This document shows, piece by piece, positions 12,437 through 25,553 of a stretch of 64,000 bases of DNA; positions within the stretch are counted from its first letter, which is position 1, and every line of letters begins with the position of its first letter. Location: NCBI RefSeq assembly GCF_964355755.1, contig NC_092670.1, forward strand, positions 14,011,201 through 14,075,200, given 5' to 3'. Position numbers and translations under genes: made by a program. Under the pieces are notes generated by a model that saw nothing but the letters and a program-made list of their open reading frames with translations, had not been told where the DNA came from and searched no databases. Source of the stretch: Antedon mediterranea (lineage: Eukaryota; Echinodermata; Crinoidea; Comatulida; Antedonidae).

Positions 12437-13653
12437 TGGAATGATACAATTAAACAAAATAGGCCTAATTGTTCAGAGCAGGGAAGCGTGAATCCCAGGG
12501 GCCGTTCACCAATCGCACTTAGGCTAAGGGAAACAATTACCCTTAAAAAATCTTGTATCTAAGTGAATACCAATTAAAGGAAAATACTTAAATATTTATT
12601 GAGTTAAGTAAAATACTTAATATTTAAGGGATAGGTTCAGAGAAGGCCCGCAATAATACACTTACTTTTTTGGAATGACAATGCAACAATTAGTAGCATG
12701 CACAATACAAAGATGTCCCTGATTTATGTAAAAATCACAAGCTTTGATAACTATAGCAATCACAATACGTTTTAATACGTTGTTGTGCTAAAGTATAATC
12801 TACAATGATCTGTAAAAGGACCACGTACACCATAGCGTTCAAACGCGTAGATTGCGCAGTTAATCTCGTTAATCTGTCTTTTCTCTTTCACAAAAGTCTG
12901 GAGAAATTGGTTTTACAAGACGTCTGGATGTTATTTCTAACCATGATATTATATCGTTGATCTCAAAAGGCAATAACTGATATACAGTAGGTAATATTAT
13001 ATAACCGTGTCACGTGATTTCGTGCATGGGGTTATATTGGAGCTAATTGCCTCAGAAATACAATAACAAGCCACAAGCAGGTAGTATTAGTGAGAACACC
13101 CTAAAGCCAGAAGTACTGAATAATGGCTTATTCCGCTTAGGGTTGCAACAATTAACTGCAATGTGTGAAAGCTGCAAACCATTAAAATATAGATTTTGTC
13201 TTTATATAGAATTATCTACTAAAACAATAATCCTTTAGACTTACGGTAGTTCTCTATGAAGTTTTCAAAGCAAAATTAATGACATAGAATAATTACTTAT
13301 ACAGTATAATATCATTATATAATATTTGTATTTATGCAAATTGTTAAGACTAGTGTGTATTCTGTAAGCATAAGCGAATTCATTCACTATTCTCATCGGA
13401 GCTAATTCCTGTAAAATATTAAAATTTGTTTTAGGACAGCTTGAAAAAGACTTGCATTTTGGAACCATATGTTAATGTTAATATTACGTAAAATCCTCCC
13501 CGTAAAATGTTATCTAATATTACCAAATGTCGACATGCTTAATGTGTAAACATCCGTAAAGGTAAATTAGATGAATGCTATAGAATCATTATTATCGATA
13601 GCAATGAATCTTGGCGAATCATGTTTACAGTTTTATAGGTAAATGTGATAAGC

Positions 13654-13760
13654 ATACACTGTCATATATATCACATGTCACGCCTGTATCATAGTCCATA
13701 ATAAGCGTAATATAACCTTAACACAATATAGGCGAAACATGTGATATATGTGACCCTGTA
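13654..13760. mobile_element. Foldback family C
   Basis: The ends TACACTGTCATATATATCAC and GTGATATATGTGACCCTGTA are inverted copies, and the core includes CGCCTGTATCATAG. Related segments are at 30591-30690, 34484-34610 and 35538-35665, which share TGATACA..CACATGT and a TAACCTT core. Confidence 0.6.
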
Positions 13761-16589
13761 CAGTTGCCTATAATACAGAACAGACAGACATTATGCGGAC
13801 AGAAAGTCAATCGGGTGGAATAAACATTGCGTAAGTTTTTACACGTTTGAAAATGACAAAACCCATGTTATAGAACCTGATAAATTGATGAACGAATTGC
13901 CATACATCCTCACAAAATGAGCGGAACTGCATTCTGGGTAGTTTAATACCACAATTAAATACGACACTTTTCGCCAAAATTGTCAAAATATTGTATCAAA
14001 TAAAATACTGCAAAGGAATATTAAAAATGTTAAAACTTAATATCAAAACATCCGAATTCAATCAGATGTTACAATCGGATGTGTTGGTCTATTATTATAG
14101 AAATCGAGATTATCTTCACGTTAAGATTGTACATTTTTGACAATATTGGCTACCTGGAGATTTCGATTTAAACGATTCCTTCTCTACCACCTGCCTATGC
14201 TTTCCTCTAATTAATACAATAAAAAATAGTAATTAATTGAAATGGGGAAAATGAAATAATACGGTTAGTGAGATATTATTACGGTAAGATTTTTTGGTTT
14301 ATCTATCTGCCTGTTTATTTTGGTGTGTGGGGGCTGGGGGGGGGGTGTAGTTGTGTGTTTTGTAATGCTATTAATAGTTAATGCGGTACGGTAATCGGCA
14401 CTACAAAGAATACATTTAAATTAAGTGTGTTTGGTTAGTTGTTCAGAGTTACAAAAATACTATTATGTCGTCCTGTACATTGAATAAAACTTCAGTTCTA
14501 AATAACGACAAAATTTCCTTCAGCCTCTAATAACAAGAATGGTCTAAAATCTGGTGACTTTATTTGTCCATTATTATGAGGACGTGTGGCGTGTGAGATC
14601 GAGGTTTGAATCCAACTCTCGGGGATTATGCTTCCATGCGTGTTTGATCCAAAAAATGGGGTAGTATTAGTAATGTTCAGCGCTTTGAGGTTTCACAACA
14701 TTAGACGTTATATAATCCAGGATATTATTATTATGTAAGCCCTATGACCGGGACAGTCCTAGATAGAAAGTCCCTATATTGGCGATAACAGCGCCTTTAA
14801 CCTCTATAGTGGACAGAAAAAACCATAATGTTAAAAAAAGCCAATATAATGGACATGTTTCACTAAGCCCGTTTTGTAGACAAGTACACCATACACCGAC
14901 CTCCATCCGTACCGATAATAAGCATAAAACGGTAGGAGTTCAAATGTAACATACACTATCAGAGATTACAACAATAGGCCTATATCACGGGACTTTGCTA
15001 CGAAATAACATCAAAGACCAATGCTGATATCATTTTAATCCAAAACAATCCCGTAAAAGAATGGAAAGGTATGACTTATTAACCAAAGAGATGGTTGATT
15101 ATGATTGATTACTGGATAATCAGTCAAATCAGTTAACGAGCTGTCCAGATTTAGATAATAATTAATGATAATATTTAATTTAAAATCTTGTATGATGCAC
15201 ATAATCCACATTAGCAAAACATAGTTATTATCACGCCCAATTATGACCAAATATCTTGTACTGGCTTTGTGTACATTATCGTCTTGTGTTACCATAGGTA
15301 GTATACTGATTCGTAAATTCGTGCGACACGCGCGGATTGACTGACATAGGCATCATGTTTATTGGAAAAGTGTAGTCCTCGAATTTTATGCAAACAGATG
15401 TGTAACATAAAAATAATGATGTTGATATAGTTCGCGTAATAACATGGAATTACTTGTCAAGATGTTTCTACTTACCATACTATTGAAGCGCACTACATTA
15501 ACATCAAATTTGCATTTCCAACGAATTCAGTGTATATATGTATATATTTTCCTCTAATTGCAAATATATATGTCATAAATTATTATTAATAATTTCAAAC
15601 GAAAAAAAATAAAACAAATAATGCCAATAGTAATGGTATTATTACCATTTAGCAATTTCATATAATTAAAAATATATTATACCGTCGCCAACAAAACGTG
15701 TGCATATTTATGAAATGTTGAAAGAATGCTTTTAGCTTAGGCCTATAAATGAGAATTTAATATTTTCGAAACGTCAATTTCGAAAAGTCAATACTCTTTG
15801 TATTGACTTAAAGTAGTAAACACAAAAGCCTCGCTTATTGTGGGAGGGGTTAGTTACGTCATTGACTAGTCCACTAGTACACTTCTGCTGATGTTTTACG
15901 TAATGCAATGTTGTTTATGGGCAATAATATTGTGGTTATCACTATCTGAACTTAAAATAGACATTAATGAGTGTGAAAATAACTATATTGAACAATAGAA
16001 ACGCGGAACTAATACCCTTGTTTGTTTACACTTTGTCTGCTATGACAGTATACATCTACATATACCCTAATAATAATAATAATACCCTGATTAAGGTAGC
16101 GAAAAGTATAGAAGTTAAACTGTAATTTATTGCTATAGCTAGCTATAATTTAATTATTTCAAATGGTACATTGTATTATAATTGTAATTATGTATGTATG
16201 TATATGTAAATAAAAATGTAATCACGAGTGTCTTCAACAAATCATTAGTAAAGTATTGTTGAGTCTACTATTAATGGTATCTTGTCTGAGCTGAGATATT
16301 ACCACCACCGTATGATGTGCGACCATAAAACACGATTGTAAAGTGAAAGCCATGTTTTTGACCACTTAATTTTATAGTCATATTTTCTTTTTCAATCTAT
16401 TAGCTTGGAAAATCAACATTATGGATGACCTTCAAATTCTAGAGGCCATTCATTCTTTCTTTCCTTTACCTTTCTTTTTCTTCTTTTCTCTTTCATTCTT
16501 TTGTTCGTTTTTATCTTTATGCCTACTAAACCACAACTACGGTAATTGAAGAAGAAATACAAGACTCAAAACATTTTTACGACAACCAG

Positions 16590-17030
16590 AATTTGAACTT
16601 TGTACTAGAAACACTAAATGTTTCCTTTTTCTTTTCTCTTTCTTTCTTTCTTTCTTTTTTTTTTCTTTCGTTTGTTGTCCCTTTATCTTTACTAAATCCC
16701 AAAGCGATTTTACCACAAATAAATTTGAACTTTGTACTGGAAACACTTAATGTTTCCTTTCTCTTTTCTCTTTCTTTTTTTTTTTCTTTCATCTTTCCTT
16801 TATCTTTACTAAACTCAAAGCGATTTTACCATAAACAAATTTGATCTTTGTACTGGAAACATTCAATGTTTCATTTTTTTTCCTTTCCTTTTCACTTTAT
16901 CTTTATCTTTTTTTGTGGGGGGGTGGGGGGGGTGGGCTTTACTTTATTTACTATTTTTTATTTTACTATTTTATTATTTAACACAAACAAATTTGAACTT
17001 TGTACTTGAAACACTTAATGTTTCCAGCAA
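16590..17030. repeat. Tandem units with long CT tracts
   Basis: Four units begin at about 16590, 16722, 16838 and 16990 with AATTTGAACTTTGTACT.GAAACACT.AATGTTTCC. Most are followed by a pure pyrimidine run (TTTCTTTTCTCTTTC) and CTTTATCTTTACTAAA..CAAAGCGATTTTACC. Unit spacing varies (132, 116, 152) because the pyrimidine run changes length. A G-rich run (G8-T-G8-T-G3) at about 16917-16937 interrupts the third unit. Confidence 0.85.
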
Positions 17031-17566
17031 TAATGTTCCCAGTGTACAGCAATGTAAACACCAAAAGTGTTATTTCATAATGTCTTGTGCAGCGCTGTAA
17101 TTAAGAACTTAAATGGGTCAAACACTGTTTGTCTTACAATCTGAAGAAACGCAAACAGCATTCGTTAATTGTTTATTTATTTTTAATTCTGATAGTAAAT
17201 CTACCTCAACCGTTTTAAAAAAAATATTACTCGTCCAGGTATGTGTACTTGATAAGTAACTAAACTTAACTTCAGTACTTTAAAATGTCTTTTTATTACA
17301 GAGCTACTTCCTTTCTTAATTCTCTCTCCCCATCAATTGCAATATATGTTTTGAAACCAACCAAGTTAAAATTATATCTCAAAGATAAGCAATAAAACAA
17401 GCAATATTTTGGTTTTATATTTCAATGAAACTTAATGAATTTTCTAAAGTTTGTACACATGTATGAATTTATAATTTTTACAGTAATCTGTTTGAGAATT
17501 TTAACTCCTCTTGTAAACTATTTGAACGTCGTTTGTATAATTGTGTATTGTTTTTAAGAGGGCTTT

Positions 17567-17645
17567 TTAGTCGCGTTGACGCGACTCTATAGTTCACTAT
17601 GTCGGTCGGTCGGTCTGTCGGTCTGTCGGTCTGTCTGTCGGTCCG
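17567..17645. repeat. Palindrome plus (GTCGGTCT)n run
   Basis: A GTCGCGTTGACGCGAC palindrome is followed by CTATAGTTCACTAT and about ten GTCGGT/GTCTGT units. It is a compact GC-rich block in AT-rich surroundings, probably the end of an old mobile element. Confidence 0.7.
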
Positions 17646-18569
17646 GTATCACTATGCGTTTTAGCACGCAACTTATGGCTGTTGGCCTTGTTTTAATTCA
17701 GCTGTACTACTGGTAGTACATCTGTTAGAGCTACCGGTAAAACAAAATTGAACAAATAAATAAATATCAATTTGAACAGACTTCTTTCCCACTGTTGCTT
17801 TTAATTAATTTATATTCAGTTCAAGTACAAAGAGCACTAAACAGAAAATCTTAAGAGTTTGATTCCTATAATTTAGGGAGAATCTATCCACGCGATTTCT
17901 GAGATTTGTATAGCATTCCTTTCACACCAAGTAGAAATGAATTCACATGCGGATAAACCATCACATGTGAAAACAGCATATAGAAAAAGGGAGAAAGGTA
18001 TTGAGTTCAAGCACAACATTCCTGACCAATATACCTATAAGAACAGCCGCTCATAACAAACGTTCTGTAAATCTGACAAACAAACAAAAACATAGAAATG
18101 AAAATAACTCTACAAGATGAATATGTGTAATCTGCTGCGCTATGTATACCGGATAACAAACATTGTTCCAATAAATGTAACAATTGCATTGCTGAAGGGT
18201 TTGTACAATGTAGGCATATAAACGAACGTATACAAGTTATACTATTCGGTGGAATAACACATGGATCTACTCAATATTATGAATAATTATTCCGATTTTA
18301 AACTTGTTATATTACAATAGGCACTTATAAAATATTAGGCTAGTTGTTCCATGTCAGCACACACACTTCACAACATCAACGGTTATCTATCATTTCTTAT
18401 GTGAATACGGTAGAACGTATGTGTTAATTTCCTACGACAATTAGCATTCTGTCAACGTAGATAGGCCGTAATTGATAAAATGAATTACGCATCGGTTACT
18501 TTGACGCGGCTGTATTCGCGCAAATTGACTATACTAATAAAGACAGACGAAGGCATAATTGATTAGAAT

Positions 18570-19090
18570 GTGGCGTTTCATATTATAATAAAAATGTAAA
18601 TATGCATATGGTGTTAACCTATCATCTGATCAAGGCTGTAATCTATCACAAGGTGGCGTTTCATATTATAATAAAAATGTAAATATGCGTATGGTGTTAA
18701 CCTATCATCTGACCAAAGCTGTAATCTATCATAAGGTGGCGTTTCATATTATGATAACAATTTAAATATGCGTAAGGTGTTAACCTATCATCTGACCAAG
18801 GCTGTAATCTATCATAGGGTGGCGTTTCATATTATGATAAAAATGGAAATATGCGTAAGGTGTTAACCTATCATCTGATCAAGGCTGTAATCTATCACAG
18901 GGTGGCGTTTCATATTATGATAAAAATGGAAATATGCGTATGGTGTTAACCTGTCATCTGATCAAGGCTGTAATCTATCATACGGTGGCGTTTCATATTA
19001 TGATAAAAATTTAAATATGCGTAAGGTGTAACCTATGGTAACCTATCATCTGACCTTAATTTATCCTAATGTGGCGTTTCATACTTGGTA
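18570..19090. repeat. 83-bp satellite, six units plus degenerate flank
   Basis: Units start with GTGGCGTTTCATATTA at 18570, 18653, 18736, 18819, 18902 and 18985 (exactly 83 bp apart) and then at 19071. Each contains TATGCGTA.GGTGTTAACCTATCATCTGA and GGCTGTAATCTATCA. A weaker copy of the start (ATGGCGTTTCATATGATAAG) is seen at about 19164. Units differ by a few bases. Confidence 0.93.
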
Positions 19091-19875
19091 AAAGTGTAAA
19101 TATACAAGTATTGTACTGTAATACATTTTTTGGAGGAGTCAGTATGGCTATGATAATTAGCATATGGCGTTTCATATGATAAGTGTAATGATCTTGTGTA
19201 AACCCGTGAACAGAGTCAGTTATTGTGTAATCGTTATGTAAAAGTTTCACATAACTACATGTAAATATATGCATGGTATTACCCTGTCTTGTGACATTAT
19301 ATGTAATCGAGAAGGTTTAAGTATATGAGCTACCGTACTCTTTGGACTCAAACATCACCGCCTTTGTTTATAAATTTAGAATGATCATCAACAATGATTA
19401 CTGCGGGATCTGTGATTCTTATGTAAATAAATATATAAATACAATAAAAACAACTAATTTAATCTTAGGGATTAACTCTGATCCAGTTGTGATCTTTTAA
19501 AGATATGTATAGATCTAATCTCAGGGATCTCTTTTGCTATGTGTAGCGTAGCAAATAAATCTACGGTGCTGCTATTCATAAAATGGTAGGCCTACTGTAT
19601 AAACAAAACATGCAGTACAATGTTAATATACATCGGATATCATCATCTTAACATTGATAATGAGCTACCGTGCTATCATTTAATAAAGTTTAGCATACTA
19701 TTAGAAAAACAAATCTCATGGAGACAATATTTATTTTGTTGATGTCTCAATTACAGGTCTGGTCAGTAAGCATATATATAGGCCTATCAAATATAACGAC
19801 AAATAGTTACATTCAATATCTCTTGAAACAATGTGAATCTGCAATTGTCAATTTGTTTCATTTTACTGTCTTATG

Positions 19876-20228
19876 CTATGCTTACACTATCAAACTAGTT
19901 TGACAAAAAAAGTGTGATGTGTCCAAATATATATGTCTATATAGGCACATCACACTTCTTTGTCACATAAAGTTTGTAGACGGAGCTATAGCTTAATTAT
20001 CGGGTTTTTTTTCTCTTGAAAGAATATTATAGCGATTTTTTTTTAAATCAAACACAATCAGTATTTTTTACCAAAAACATCTTCAAAGTATCTTGGTGAG
20101 ATATATCGTAAACAATCGAAAATATGTGATGATGTCATATCTCTACAATATTTAGGCATAGCACTACATATTTGGGAACATCACACTTTTTTGTCAAACT
20201 ATAGTTTGATACTCTAGACAGAACTTAA
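19876..20228. mobile_element. Foldback family B, two adjacent or interrupted copies
   Basis: 19876-19992 runs from ACACTATCAAACTAGTTTGAC through AGTGTGATGTGTCC to GGCACATCACACTTCTTTGTCA and GTAGACGGAGCT. A second set, 20115-20228, gives ATGTGATGATGTCATATC, GGGAACATCACACTTTTTTG and TTTGATACTCTAGACAGA. They may be two elements or one split by about 120 bp. Confidence 0.7.
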
Positions 20229-21209
20229 TTCAATCTTCATCCTTCATCAACTTCCAATCTAAAAACATTTATCTTATTCATTCTTAGAAGGTATAAACTC
20301 ATCTCACTTTATTTGTAATTATTCATGGGTCGATAGACTCACTGTTATCGGTAAGAAGAAGATCTGCATAGTACCCATACTGCTATTTATAGTACGTTGT
20401 AATTTACTTTTGAAGAGCATTTTATTCAGTTATATTGGAAAAGTCCGTGACTACTTGCAATTCTCTCATACGGTGTCCTAATACATTTCTGGGCTGGTTC
20501 TGCCACCGGTAAACTGAGTATGATCTGATTCTGTTCTAGGCCTAGTTGTGTGTCGTTACTTCCATTCCTGATAGGTCAGAGTTTTCGATACAACGTCCAT
20601 GTTGGAACGCAGCAGGAGAAGTTAAACGGATCGAAACAGTAATAGGCCTAGTAGCACTATTTCAACTTGTGGATCTAACGATCGAAATTTTATTGTTTAA
20701 CACTTATAGGCATACAATCAACCATAGTGTGGGTGGGGGGAACACCTCATAACTCCAATTAGAGAAAATATAAACTAAATAAAAATATACATTACCCTAT
20801 GAAGATTTCATAGGCCCTATGAAGATTTCATAGGCGCTAAGACGATAACGGTTTGTTGTGTTTCCAGGAAAATGACTAATCAAATAATAAAGTCACTAGA
20901 AAAACCGATTTACAATCATTATAGAAATGTTATAATGGAATATAATTACTATACTGACTACTAATTTTCCCCCGCAAAACCCAACGTCTCAAATTACACA
21001 TCTAAATTGTATGATTTCTTTAAAAACAAATCTCGTTAGCTGGATAACCATTTGAATTTATCATTCTGTAGATAGGTCGTAACTTTCTATATAATAAATA
21101 ATAAATAATCTGAAGTTGAATGGGAAAGACAACTAAACAAAATAAAACATAAAAAATACAAATACAAAAACGTCAGTGTCTCTTTTCTGAGAAAGATATT
21201 ATAAAATTG

Positions 21210-21418
21210 AAATATACGAATTAAGATTAGAATGATATTAAATAATAATAAATGTATAAATTTACATTTTGATATTGTGCATGGAGGATGCAAGACGAGT
21301 ATATACTCGCACAGAAATATACGAATTAAGATTAGAATAAAAATAATAAATATCTAAATTTAATTTAGATTATGATATTCTGAATTGAGGATACAAGGCG
21401 GGTAAACTCACACAAAAG
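21210..21418. repeat. Two-copy tandem duplication, 105 bp
   Basis: The segment beginning AAATATACGAATTAAGATTA occurs at 21210 and 21315, and each continues to GAGGAT.CAAG.CG.GTA..CTC. Divergence is moderate. Confidence 0.85.
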
Positions 21419-21695
21419 ACCAACAAAAAAATCTTTTCAAATTTACAAAATTTCACCTCAATTAAAGATTACAATTTATGCGTGTATTTGGATATTATTT
21501 AATATTAGCATTCTTGTAAATAAATCAACTGATCTCTCAATCTTTTCTTCGTTGAATGTTGAAAATTATTAATATCTTAATAATAAGCAATTTAGTATTT
21601 TCCAGATTAAAGTAACAGCGCGTATTTAACTGTAACTACCAGATTTTCTTCTTATTCTAATTTCCTCGCGTTTGGTTAAACGACTTAATCTCAAC

Positions 21696-21902
21696 GGTGA
21701 TTTGCATAATGTAAAATACGATTCACACTAATTCTAGTGAGAGAAAAAAATTTCGGAGAAGCAGTTTTGTTTGCAGACAGAGTAATATAAATTTGATATA
21801 TTGGCAAGATATACATAACGTGTCCTGTACTTAAAAGGTTACAGGTTCGAATCTCATTAACATATACAAACAAAGTGGTGATTTGCATAATGTAAAATAC
21901 GA
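21696..21902 (+). mobile_element. SINE-like insertion flanked by 26-bp direct repeats
   Basis: The same 26 bases (starting GGTGATTTGCATAATG, ending ATACGA) stand at 21696-21721 and 21877-21902, with 155 bp between. The insert holds a perfect tRNA-type B box (GGTTCGAATCT at about 21843) with an A-box-like TTGGCAAGATATA upstream. This fits a tRNA-derived retroposon with a target-site duplication, although 26 bp is long for one. Confidence 0.55.
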
Positions 21903-22088
21903 ATGTAAAATCTTTTTGAGTGCAGTAAAAATTAAAAATGGTATCCGCAATATCAGCAAGAGAGATGGGAGTGGGGGAGAGAGAGTTTGGAGTTTCGACG
22001 GCCTCAGAACTACGACATAGGCCTACTACATTACAATTTTATCGGAAATCGAAAGCTGTATTATTGACTGCATAATATAATATTATAC

Positions 22089-22208
22089 TCGTCTTCAAAT
22101 CAAGGGGTATGCGATTTGAATCTAACAGTATTTTATATCTATCCGTTCTCGTCTTCAAATCAAGGGGTATGCGATTTGAATCTAACAGTATTTTATATCT
22201 ATCCGTTA
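22089..22208. repeat. Perfect 60-bp tandem duplication
   Basis: Positions 22089-22148 are repeated without visible change at 22149-22208 (TCGTCTTCAAATCAAGGGGT..). The identity suggests a very recent event or an assembly artefact. Confidence 0.92.
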
Positions 22209-23878
22209 CTTAATGTTCCACGTTTCCTTCATGGGAATTATTTGTTAATTGGAAAGGGGAATTTCTACAGCATACTGTAGATTCCTTACATAAATATTTT
22301 AAATTATCATGTCATGTTGTTAATTATATTAAACACCTCAGTAAATTTACAAATAAACTTAGTATTTAACTGAAAGCCGTACTCAACCTATATTTAAGGT
22401 TTACCGTTTAATTAGGTCTTACTTTTTAACTACTTAACTCGGCACGCACGCAACTGTTGGAAATCACTAAATTATACAATAATAATGATAATAAAATAGA
22501 GGTAAATAAATAACATTCTAGGTGGTAGTAGTTGTAGTAGTATCCTTATTGTACATGATCATCCGCCAACCCCCCCCCCCCCCCCCCTCACCCATAAAAC
22601 CCTTCGTTACAATAATATTAAAATAATTTCAAATAAATTACAAATTAAAATAATATTATTAATATTGACAAATGACGAAATAAAAGGAATTAGGGTGACT
22701 CATAATAATTCGAAGAATCATAATTTCGATTATTAATTGCAATGATTAACATAAAGTGTATAATATAATTCTGTACTAACTTATATAAGGTCTATTGTTA
22801 TTGTTAATAAACAAATAACAATTAGGTTTACAATTGTGAAGGTAATAATACTAACAATTTTAGTCGAAACAGACATGCGCAGTATATCACAACATCGTTT
22901 CTTTCTTTTTTCTGTCGGTATCCTGGTATTTCATAAAACAAATTAAATATCATTATGCTTATTAGTCAACAGATACAAGTTCCACAGGTAGGATCATAAT
23001 TATCATGTGCATATTTACAGAATGTACTGGTATTCAAATAAATACATTGAAAACAAAATTAATTCCGGGAAATCTAACGATAGAATAGAGGATTTTCCCA
23101 GGATGTTTAGAATATAGTTTTATTTATTTATTCTTACAAATGATTTAATATTTTTGGTAAAAGGATATGATTATCGTGACTATCACGGCATACGTCATCA
23201 TTCAAGAATAGCATTACAAAGTGTAGGCCTATACCATAAACTTTTTTTTTCTCTATGACGGTTATATACTGTGTTATTACTACTCCACGCAATGCCTACT
23301 TTTATAGACATACAGTGCGAAGTGATGATGGTTTATGTATATAACCCACCAATCGAATAACAAAATAGGTAGTCGTTATCTCGGGACCCTTCTATGGTCA
23401 CCGCCAGGTAGGCTTACTTCATCAAGGCTTCTATGAATGGCTGACGATTTGGGAGCAGGAACGCTAGTAGACCATCACACCCATTACATTCAGACATCAT
23501 TATAAGTAGATCAGGAAGGGTTAGACTGACACAGGAAAAAATATCCACAAACCGTTTCAGATTTTCACCAATGTACATAGCATGCAATTTGTTTAACAAA
23601 AACTTTTCAGGATAGTCACTTGTATCATTTGTATTTATTTATATAGTTATCACATCGTATTATTTATTCTACTCAGGTACAAAACATATCTCGAAATTGT
23701 TAACAATTTTGACAATAAAGTTATCTTGTATCTTGTATCTTGTAGACCAAACCCAGTACCGTTTTGATTACGATCAATCGGGAAATTAGCTCACGAGGCA
23801 ATTCATAAGGTATCCCTCAAAGACATAGTCAGATATAGCTATAAAACACGGCTGTTGCGGATATATTGATCAGACACT
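22209..23878. other. No gene seen; poly-C tract
   Basis: AT-rich DNA with an 18-base C run at 22570-22587 and a short (TCTTGTA)n run near 23725. No exon or named element could be supported. Confidence 0.6.
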
Positions 23879-24014
23879 AAAGCTTGGTTCCCATTTGGAC
23901 GCAAAGTAAGGACGTAAGCCAAACGTCAATTCGAATAATCCATCGCTTTGATTGGTCAATTGGCATGGGTTGCGGCTCACGTCTTTGCGTTGCGTCCTGT
24001 TGGAACCAAGCTTA
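23879..24014. mobile_element. Foldback family A, compact copy
   Basis: From AAAGCTTGGTTCCCATTTGG to CCTGTTGGAACCAAGCTTA. The arms contain GACGCAAAGTAAGGACGTAA and ACGTCTTTGCGTTGCGTCC, with TTTGATTGGTCAATTG in the middle. Confidence 0.88.
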
Positions 24015-24040
24015 AGACAAATTATGTTCAATATGAGAGG

Positions 24041-24112
24041 CAGGGATTGTAATGGAGATGTAGCTTTGTGCTTGCCTTCCAATCCCAAGGTACATGGTTC
24101 GATCCTGATCAT
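24041..24112 (+). mobile_element. tRNA-derived SINE head
   Basis: GATGTAGCTTTGTGCTTGCC, then TTCCAATCCCAAGGTACATGGTTCGATCCTG. It carries A-box and B-box (GGTTCGATCC) elements with tRNA-like spacing. A second member with the same CTTGCCTTCCAATCCCAA core is at 63885-63955. Confidence 0.65.
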
Positions 24113-25553
24113 GGTTAGTTGTAACTCTCACGACACTTTCTACTAAAATCCTAACCTTCAAACGAGGCCTAATTTATTAACATTTTATAGTTTATCCATC
24201 ATGTATTGGAGGATTTATAGCTGTTGGACTCTGTATGCGTAATAATGAATGAAAAGTGGGTGGGGGTAGGGAGGGCTTACAACTGAGCATTTTATGAAGG
24301 TGGTGTGTACACAATGGATGAGACACAACCTTTAAACACATAGAATCCAACAAATATGAATTGAACAAATCAGTTACATTGTGAAGATAGACAATTTTGG
24401 CTTTAAACATTTTCCAGGGTCTTATAAAAACCATCAAAACAATGTTTTACAATGCTCTTTGTAAAAAGTCGATAACTTATGTTCGATTAAGTTACGAATT
24501 GTTCAAATAACAAATAAAACATTGTTTTTAAATTTACCAGTAAGGAGAGTATAAACGCATTTGCAACACAGCCAAAGAATACATTATTTTCGAACTACTA
24601 CATCTGCATGTTTCTAAACAGTAATCTACAATTTAATTATAAGATTGTTTTCTATGTTCTTACCAGTAAAACTCATGACGCTTTTCATATGTCGATTGGT
24701 GGGTCGACATCGTCGCGGCCGGCTCAATACCAAAACACGCCTGACATTATTAAATCCTCAGAAAAGCGGCATTATTGACGTATTTTGACAGTAGAAAGAA
24801 GCATGCATATTACATCCTGTCATCTGTTGAGTATCGGTACGACTATTGCACGTCTACTCGTAAGTACGTTCGTCAAAGTCATCATCATTAAGAAGAATCG
24901 TGGACGATACATGAGGGCGCACTGATACAACAATGGTAAATCAAGGCAACAAACACTAGATAGTATCCATATTTTAAGTCTAAAAAGGGTCAATCTGGGG
25001 AAAAATTAGACACAAAAATTAGTGTTTCTCAACTGATCTGTGTCATTAATTTGGGTTCTATATATCCACCAAAAAAAAGTTCCAGCTCATCTGGCCTGGA
25101 TATATAGACCTCAAATGACTCAAATCAGTTAAGAAACACTTAATTTTTCCCAGAGAGAACGTGTAAAATAGGAATACTAAGAAACTGAAACACTGAGTGT
25201 AAACATAATGAAATTAGCGCCACCAAACGGTTTCTTATGATTCGATTTCAAACCCAACTAGATGTCGTATAGTAGGCCTATGTTCACCATTTAACTTTAT
25301 TGGTTCTCTAAAACAAATCATTCTTTTGAGATATGTAATTATAATCGTGATGTTCACTAGGACGGAGAGAATAATAAATTAACAAAAAATCAGTTTTAAA
25401 AATAACAATTAGAAGATTATTATTTAAAGATTTTTGGTGAAATTAACTGTTTTGTCGAATTTATAGAATGATTACCGTACGTAACGCATAACCGTATAAA
25501 TAGAACGATCACCGGTGCTGGTGTACAGGGGATCGGCGTAGGCCTACGTGCGT
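24113..25553. other. No gene seen; contains a long hairpin
   Basis: AT-rich spacer. The only structured part is the 162-bp foldback at 24994-25155, listed separately. Confidence 0.6.
24994..25155. repeat. 162-bp foldback
   Basis: The left arm (TCTGGGGAAAAATTAG, ATTAGTGTTTCTCAACTGAT, GGTTCTATATATCCA) is mirrored by TGGATATATAGACCTC, ATCAGTTAAGAAACACTTAA and TTTTTCCCAGAG around a spacer of about 28 bases. It is probably a small DNA transposon of a family otherwise absent from this window. Confidence 0.75.

Larger units (their letters stand above)
11133..16589. other. Gene-free AT-rich stretch with scattered repeats
   Basis: No exon with family similarity was found. It contains family A and C fragments listed separately, a G-rich run near 14325-14347 and (AT)-rich tracts. 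Open frames here are short and lack Met starts or recognisable composition. Confidence 0.6.

Noticed and set aside
14580-14650. B-box-like GGTTTGAATCC
   Set aside because: No matching A box or stems; a single short motif is expected by chance.
16537-16844. Lys/Glu-rich and Phe/Ser-rich open frames on opposite strands
   Set aside because: Translations of the CT-tract tandem repeat, not genes.
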